The translations under genes and the position numbers were made by a program. This document shows positions 5,302 through 9,893 of a stretch of 9,893 nucleotides of DNA, piece after piece. The stretch is from assembly GCA_905200565.1 (NCBI GenBank), contig CAJKKX010000047.1, positions 1 through 9,893 on the forward strand. The letters run 5' to 3'. This stretch comes from an uncultured Lachnospiraceae bacterium. GTDB taxonomy: Bacteria; Bacillota_A; Clostridia; Lachnospirales; Lachnospiraceae. Within the stretch, counting starts at the first letter, position 1, and each line of letters begins with the position of its first letter. Under the pieces are notes generated by a model. That model did not search any database. It worked only from the letters and a program-made list of their open reading frames with translations, and was not told where the DNA came from.

Positions 5302-8300
5302 ATGAAAAAAATATTCAAAGAAAAAGGAAAGCGCCTTTTGGCATTATTCCTTTCCGTCCTGACCGTTGTTGGCATCATTCCGACAACGGTTTTTGCCTTT
5401 TCACCGTCAGAAGGACAGACGGTATCCTCACATTACGGAGATTACTATGTAGGCTCCGATGGGCAGTATTATTATTCCGCTGACAGTTACAGCTTTTTAG
5501 TGTATGACAGCAATGGCAATACGTCCGTGAGAACAATTACTGCCGGCAATGCCAGAAAGAAATACATGATTTCGGATGGCTCAGGAGAACGCCAGGTATA
5601 CTGCATTGAGTCTGGTATTTCTTATGGCACTTCGGATAACGGTTATACTTCCCAGAGCGGAAAAAACAGCTCCTATTTTCAGAATCTGCCTTATTCCGCT
5701 CAGTATGGCATTATGCTTACCAGTGTCTATGGCTGGCAGCCGGGAAAGAGTTCACCGGTATCGGGAACCAATGCAGATGATTATGCAGTGGCAACGCAGA
5801 TCCTCATGTGGGAATACCAGCAACAGCTGAGAACCAGTCCACAGGATTTACATGCGAACTCGGCGGGAATCCGCGGGGATAATTACCTGCGAACAATCGA
5901 AGGTCGTCCGGCAAAACGCTGCTATGACTGGATTCTGGCCCAGATGGCACAGCATACGACCATACCCAGCTTTGCTTCAGGCAGAAGCAGTTCTGCGCAG
6001 GTTCATACGCTGAAGTATAATCCGGCTACCAAACAGTATTCCCTTACGCTTACCGATACCAACAATACCATGGCGGATTTGAAGTTTTCCGGTGGAAGCG
6101 GTATCAGTGTGAGCCGTAGCGGAAATCAGTATACCTTTACCAGCAGCCGCATGATTACCAGTCCTGTAGCTCTCACTGTGCAGAAAAATGTTCCGGGTGT
6201 CGGCAATGATATGCTGATCTGGGGGCGTGTCGGTTTCCAGACAATGATGTGCGGTGCGGATGACCCGGTTGTGTTTTATGTGAAAATTGATACAGAGACC
6301 TATGGTACCGGACATATCAAGAAAACATCGGAGGATGGAAAGGTATCCGATATCAGTTTCCATATTACCGGAAACGGTGTGGACAAAACAGTGAAAACGA
6401 AGGCAGACGGTACGGTAGACATCCAGCTTATGCCCGGTACCTATACGGTAACGGAGCAGGATATTGATAAATACGAGCCACAGAAATCCCAGAAGGTAAC
6501 AATTGTCAGCGGACAGACTTCAACCGTGACCTTCAACAATAAGCTCAAGCGAGGTTCGCTGGAGGTCATCAAGACATCGGAGGATAAATTTGTAAAGGAT
6601 ATGACGTTCCATCTGTATGGCACCTCTCTGTCAGGCTTACCGGTCGATGAGTATGCCGTAACGGATGCGTCTGGCGTAGCACGCTTTGAAAATGTGCTGA
6701 TCAGCGGAAGTACACCTTACACTTTGGAAGAGGTTAATACTCCTGTCCGATATGTGGTTCCGGCTACACAGACGGCGCCAGTCCAGTGGAATGTTGTAAC
6801 TAAACGCAGCGTCACAAATATTCTGAAGAAATTCCGCGTGGAAGTGACCAAGACGGACCGAAAGACCGGGTATGCCCAAGGCGATGCCAGCTTGGCCGGA
6901 GCAGTGTATGGTCTTTATCAGGATGGCGAGCTGGTGGCATATTATACTACAGACGCAACCGGTTCCTTTACCAGTGATTATTTCATCTGCGATTCAAACT
7001 GGACATTGCGTGAAATCAGCCCTTCAGAGGGGTATCTGCTGGATGAAACGGTATACCCGATTCCGGCAGAGCCTGGCAATTTTACCGTGGAACTCAACCA
7101 GATCCCTATCGGTGTGACAGAAGAGGTCATCATGGGACGCATTCGCTTGGTTAAGCACATTGATGCGGAACTGGAGGATGTGGAAAAGGCAGAGACCCAG
7201 ATAGAGGCACAATTTGAGGATACTGCAGAACCGGCAGATGAGGAGCATGGCGAAGCTGTACAGGCTGTTTCTACCGTAAGCGGTGGGGATGTCCAGACTG
7301 AGCCGGAACTGGAAGCCGATGCAGCGTTATCTCAGGAAACTGGAGATGAAAATGATGCAGGGTCAGCCGTAGACGGTGGGGATTCCCAGACGGATATGGA
7401 TGTAGATTCAGGAACAGAAGAAACAGTAGAAGATACGGATGCGGAGAGCGTTCCGGAAACAGAGCCGGATGCGGACACTCATGTACCTGTTCCGGTTCCG
7501 CCGGAAGATATCGAAGCTTCTGGGAAGGAAGGGGTTATTGAGCAGCCGGAGGAAGGCGCCAAATTCCAGATTTATCTTGCCAGTGCAGGCAGCTATGATG
7601 CGGCAAGAGAAGACGAACGCGATATTCTGACTACGGATGCAGACGGATTTGCTGTTTCCAAGGATCTCCCTTATGGCCGTTATGTCGTACATCAGACTGA
7701 GGGCATGGAAGGCCAGGCATTTATCCCGGACTTTATCGTTTACATCCGTACAGATGACCAGACCTATTCCTATATTTTGGACAATACAACCCAGTCCAGC
7801 TTTATCCGTGTAGAAAAGCACGATGCTGAAACAGGGAAAATCATTCCTGCAGCCGGTGTTGGATTCCAGGTACGCGATCTGTCTACAGGCGACCTGATTG
7901 CAGAAACTATTTATTATCCGACACCTGTTACCATTGACACTTTCTTTACCAATGAGGAAGGCTGGCTGATGCTTCCTTATGAGCTTTCCTACGGCCAGTA
8001 TGAGCTGATTGAGGTGGAGACCTGTTATGGCTATGTGCTGGACAGTAATCCGGTTCCATTCACGGTAGACGGGACACAGGACGTGGTTGTGGTGGAAAAA
8101 CACAATATGCCGCAGAAGGGCAAGATTGTTGTTGCCAAGACTGGTGAAGTATTTGCTTCCGTCACGACATCAGATGGTGCAGATAAGGATGGAGCGGATC
8201 TTCTTTATCAGCCGGTTTATGAAATCCGCGGCATGGAAGGCGCAACCTATGAAATTCGCGCAGCAGAAGATATTTATACACCAGACGGTACCTTGCGTGC

Positions 8301-9870
8301 TGCAAAAGGCGATGTAGTAGATACCGTTACTACCGGTTCCGGTGGAGCTGTTTCCAGCAAGGAACTGTATCTGGGTAAGTATGAGGTTGTTGAGACAAAG
8401 GCGCCCTACGGCATGGTGCTGAATCCAAACCCGCAGCAGGTAGAACTGGTTTATGCGGGTCAGGAGGTAGACCTGACAGAAACAGCCGCCGGCGTATATA
8501 ACGAACGCCAGAAGGTGGAACTGAGTCTGGAGAAAACGCTGGAACTGAGCGAAGAATTCGGTATCGGCACAAACAATGAGCTTGCCAATATCACCTTTGG
8601 ATTGTATGCGGCCGAAGACCTTACTGCAGCTGACGGTTCTGTTATTCCGACAGATGGATTGCTGGAGATCGTAAGCTTGGATGCAGACGGCAAAGGCATT
8701 GCCCAGACTGACCTGCCATTGGGCAGCTATTACCTGAAGGAACACAGCACGGATGCCCATTATATTTTAAGCGGTACCAAGTATTCTGTGACATTCGCTT
8801 ATGGGGATCAGGAAACTGCAGTTGTGACCATTGCGGCCAATGACGGCGAGCCTATTGTCAATGAGCTGATTTATGGCTCTGTATCCGGTAAAAAATTGGA
8901 TGAAGACGGCGAAGGCCTTGGTGGCGCCAAAATCGGTCTGTTTGCACCTTCCGCCAAAGAGTTTACAGAGGAAACAGCGATTCTGGTGACGACTTCTGCC
9001 GAGGATGGTTCCTTCCAGTTTGAGAATATTCCATACGGGCTGTGGATTGTCCGCGAAATTGAGCAGCCGGAGGGCTTTGTGCTTTCTACTGACCTCTTCC
9101 CTGTTGCAGTCAATGAGGATGGACAGGTCATTGAAATTGAAATCATAAACGAGTTTATCCGCGGAAATCTTCATTTGACGAAGTTTGACAAGGATTATCC
9201 GGAAAACAAGCTGAGCGGTGCCGTGTTTGAGGTATACCGTGACACCAATGGGAACAAAGAGCTTGACAAGGATGACGAGCTTCTGGGTACCATGGAAGAA
9301 ACCGAGAAGGGTCAGTATGAGATGAAGGATCTGCTCTACGGCGGCGTGCTTGTCAAAGAAAAAACTGCGCCTGACGGCTTCTATCTGGACGAGAATGTTT
9401 ACTATGTCATGATTGATACTGATGGGAAGACTTATGAGATTGAGAATGAGGCCGGCAAGGGTTTCTATAACCAGGCTCATCGAGGCAATCTCAAGATTGT
9501 AAAGACTTCTTCCGACGGCCGTGTGGAGGGTTTCTCCTTCCGTGTGGTCGGGGACAATTATGACCAGACCTTCAAGACGGATGCCAATGGAGAAATCTTC
9601 ATTGAAAATCTGCGTGTGGGCAAATACACGGTAACTGAGGTGGAAGATAGCGTCAGTGCCGGATATAAGCGTCCGGATCCTGTCACTGTTGAACTGGTAG
9701 TGGATGAAACCCTGACGGTGAATGTTCACAATGATAAAATTACTGTGGATGTGCCGAAGACAGGAGACACTTCCAATCTGTGGCTTTGGATTGGTCTGAT
9801 GGCAGCAGGAATCAGCGGCATCGGCGTTTGTGTATACAGCCTCAGAAAGCGTAAGAAAAATAAAGCATAA
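5302..9870 (+). CDS. Large cell-wall-anchored thioester adhesin with ten CnaB domains (SpaA-like)
   Basis: 1522 residues. Order of parts: Sec signal peptide with Lys-rich start, hydrophobic core (about 12-26) and likely cleavage after VFA (Ala32); thioester domain (about 80-225) with Cys101 in YCIE and Gln166 in ATQILMW; a beta-rich segment (about 225-335); ten CnaB/SpaA-type domains (about 337-1480); sortase motif VPKTG (1484-1488); membrane helix; and a Lys/Arg-rich tail. Thioester domains form a Cys-Gln bond that can react covalently with a host or cell target, and CnaB domains make Lys-Asn isopeptide bonds that stiffen a stalk. The product should be a long surface rod with a reactive tip. 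In an ICE this suggests a role in attaching donor to recipient or to a host surface. The wall-anchoring sortase is not in the window. It could be called a pilin-related protein, but a single long adhesin fits better because the thioester tip and wall anchor are on one chain. Confidence 0.92.
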   Translation: MKKIFKEKGKRLLALFLSVLTVVGIIPTTVFAFSPSEGQTVSSHYGDYYVGSDGQYYYSADSYSFLVYDSNGNTSVRTITAGNARKKYMISDGSGERQVYCIESGISYGTSDNGYTSQSGKNSSYFQNLPYSAQYGIMLTSVYGWQPGKSSPVSGTNADDYAVATQILMWEYQQQLRTSPQDLHANSAGIRGDNYLRTIEGRPAKRCYDWILAQMAQHTTIPSFASGRSSSAQVHTLKYNPATKQYSLTLTDTNNTMADLKFSGGSGISVSRSGNQYTFTSSRMITSPVALTVQKNVPGVGNDMLIWGRVGFQTMMCGADDPVVFYVKIDTETYGTGHIKKTSEDGKVSDISFHITGNGVDKTVKTKADGTVDIQLMPGTYTVTEQDIDKYEPQKSQKVTIVSGQTSTVTFNNKLKRGSLEVIKTSEDKFVKDMTFHLYGTSLSGLPVDEYAVTDASGVARFENVLISGSTPYTLEEVNTPVRYVVPATQTAPVQWNVVTKRSVTNILKKFRVEVTKTDRKTGYAQGDASLAGAVYGLYQDGELVAYYTTDATGSFTSDYFICDSNWTLREISPSEGYLLDETVYPIPAEPGNFTVELNQIPIGVTEEVIMGRIRLVKHIDAELEDVEKAETQIEAQFEDTAEPADEEHGEAVQAVSTVSGGDVQTEPELEADAALSQETGDENDAGSAVDGGDSQTDMDVDSGTEETVEDTDAESVPETEPDADTHVPVPVPPEDIEASGKEGVIEQPEEGAKFQIYLASAGSYDAAREDERDILTTDADGFAVSKDLPYGRYVVHQTEGMEGQAFIPDFIVYIRTDDQTYSYILDNTTQSSFIRVEKHDAETGKIIPAAGVGFQVRDLSTGDLIAETIYYPTPVTIDTFFTNEEGWLMLPYELSYGQYELIEVETCYGYVLDSNPVPFTVDGTQDVVVVEKHNMPQKGKIVVAKTGEVFASVTTSDGADKDGADLLYQPVYEIRGMEGATYEIRAAEDIYTPDGTLRAAKGDVVDTVTTGSGGAVSSKELYLGKYEVVETKAPYGMVLNPNPQQVELVYAGQEVDLTETAAGVYNERQKVELSLEKTLELSEEFGIGTNNELANITFGLYAAEDLTAADGSVIPTDGLLEIVSLDADGKGIAQTDLPLGSYYLKEHSTDAHYILSGTKYSVTFAYGDQETAVVTIAANDGEPIVNELIYGSVSGKKLDEDGEGLGGAKIGLFAPSAKEFTEETAILVTTSAEDGSFQFENIPYGLWIVREIEQPEGFVLSTDLFPVAVNEDGQVIEIEIINEFIRGNLHLTKFDKDYPENKLSGAVFEVYRDTNGNKELDKDDELLGTMEETEKGQYEMKDLLYGGVLVKEKTAPDGFYLDENVYYVMIDTDGKTYEIENEAGKGFYNQAHRGNLKIVKTSSDGRVEGFSFRVVGDNYDQTFKTDANGEIFIENLRVGKYTVTEVEDSVSAGYKRPDPVTVELVVDETLTVNVHNDKITVDVPKTGDTSNLWLWIGLMAAGISGIGVCVYSLRKRKKNKA
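5539..5976 (+). other. Thioester domain (TED) of the adhesin
   Basis: Approximate limits. Cys101 (codon 5602, context VYCIES) and Gln166 (codon 5797, context VATQILMWEY) match the two halves of the family signature: a Cys flanked by hydrophobics, and TQ followed closely by an aromatic-ending helix. The spacing of 65 residues is plausible. The usual Ala after TQx is Leu here. A second Cys (207) lies inside these limits and another (317) in the following segment, so which Cys reacts needs a structure model; Cys101 is the better match. Confidence 0.75.
6310..9741 (+). repeat. Tandem array of ten divergent CnaB-type domains
   Basis: Approximate residue limits: 337-417, 418-510, 511-612, 613-831, 833-940, 941-1073, 1074-1193, 1194-1289, 1290-1395, 1396-1480. 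Most start with a strand holding the bond-forming Lys (e.g. VIKTSED, VEKHD, LTKFD), contain a strand with the catalytic Glu (YTVTE, YELIE, YEVVE) and end with the Asn (FNN, VYNE, IVNE, VHND). By eye, nine domains keep all three; domain 4 has Gln at the Glu position (YVVHQ) and is much longer because of an acidic insertion. Domains 1 and 10 resemble each other most, so the array is not a simple recent expansion. Confidence 0.75.
9751..9867 (+). other. Cell-wall sorting signal of the adhesin
   Basis: VPKTG (9751-9765) is followed by GDTS, a hydrophobic helix of about 20 residues and a Lys/Arg-rich end (RKRKKNK). This is the LPxTG-type layout with Val in place of Leu. Sortase would cut between Thr and Gly and join the protein to the wall or to a pilin. 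Confidence 0.88.
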
Positions 9871-9893
9871 GAGGAAACACCGGGAGCCGGCGG

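Larger units (their letters stand above)
1914..8711 (+). repeat. Dispersed octamer CAGACTGA, + strand only
   Basis: Copies seen at 1914, 2299, 2776, 2857, 4377, 7294, 7693 and 8704 (first bases). Five are extended to CCAGACTGA (2775, 2856, 4376, 7293, 8703). Six code Gln-Thr-Glu/Asp, one (1914) is in another reading frame, and one (4377) is between genes. I saw no copy of the reverse complement TCAGTCTG. The count was made by eye. Confidence 0.5.

Noticed and set aside
1229..9293. Repeated GGTACC hexamers
   Set aside because: Several copies are present, but they mostly fall on common Gly-Thr codon pairs, so codon use explains them.
8767..9729. Open frame of 320 codons on the - strand
   Set aside because: It is antisense to the CnaB array; no ribosome binding site was seen and the product looks like a mirror of regular codon use in the repeats.
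1..9893. tRNA, rRNA, CRISPR arrays, insertion sequences, attachment sites
   Set aside because: Looked for on both strands; nothing with the needed repeats, folds or transposase motifs was seen.

Overview
The window reads as part of the conjugation module of an integrative and conjugative element (ICE) from a low-to-mid GC Gram-positive gut bacterium of the class Clostridia (Lachnospiraceae- or Oscillospiraceae-like). The grounds are a VirD4-type coupling protein close in sequence to those of clostridial conjugative transposons, strong AGGAGG ribosome binding sites, a lipobox lipoprotein, and a cell-wall-anchored surface protein built of CnaB domains and ending in a sortase motif. The species assignment is inference. 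All genes are on the + strand.

Layout. Bases 1-744 hold the 3' part of an unrecognised protein whose start lies outside the window. It overlaps the TTG start (734) of a virD4-like coupling protein gene that runs to 2610 but is broken by a one-base shift near 1820-1828. The early TGA (1853-1855) sits at the foot of a terminator-like hairpin with a run of T inside the gene. Next come an S1-domain RNA-binding protein with a long charged N-terminal tail (2632-3909), a small soluble protein with a faint YbjN-like look (3949-4362), a lipoprotein with a Pro/Glu-rich stalk and a small C-terminal domain (4426-5220), a clear intrinsic terminator (5242-5270), and a 1522-residue surface adhesin (5302-9870). 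The adhesin has a signal peptide, a Cys-Gln thioester domain, ten CnaB-type domains, a VPKTG sorting signal and a C-terminal membrane anchor. The last 23 bases hold no gene.

How it fits together. The coupling protein would bring relaxase-bound DNA to the type IV secretion channel. The lipoprotein and the thioester adhesin are exported and could help donor and recipient cells hold together. The S1 protein could act on RNA or single-stranded DNA of the element. The relaxase, VirB4/VirB6-type channel genes and the sortase that such elements carry are not in this window.

Points most worth a second look: the virD4 frameshift beside an internal terminator-like hairpin; an adhesin whose fourth CnaB domain carries a ~130-residue acidic insertion and has Gln where the isopeptide-catalysing Glu should be; the terminator placed only 31 bases before the adhesin start; and a strand-biased octamer CAGACTGA, seen eight times on + and not noticed on -.
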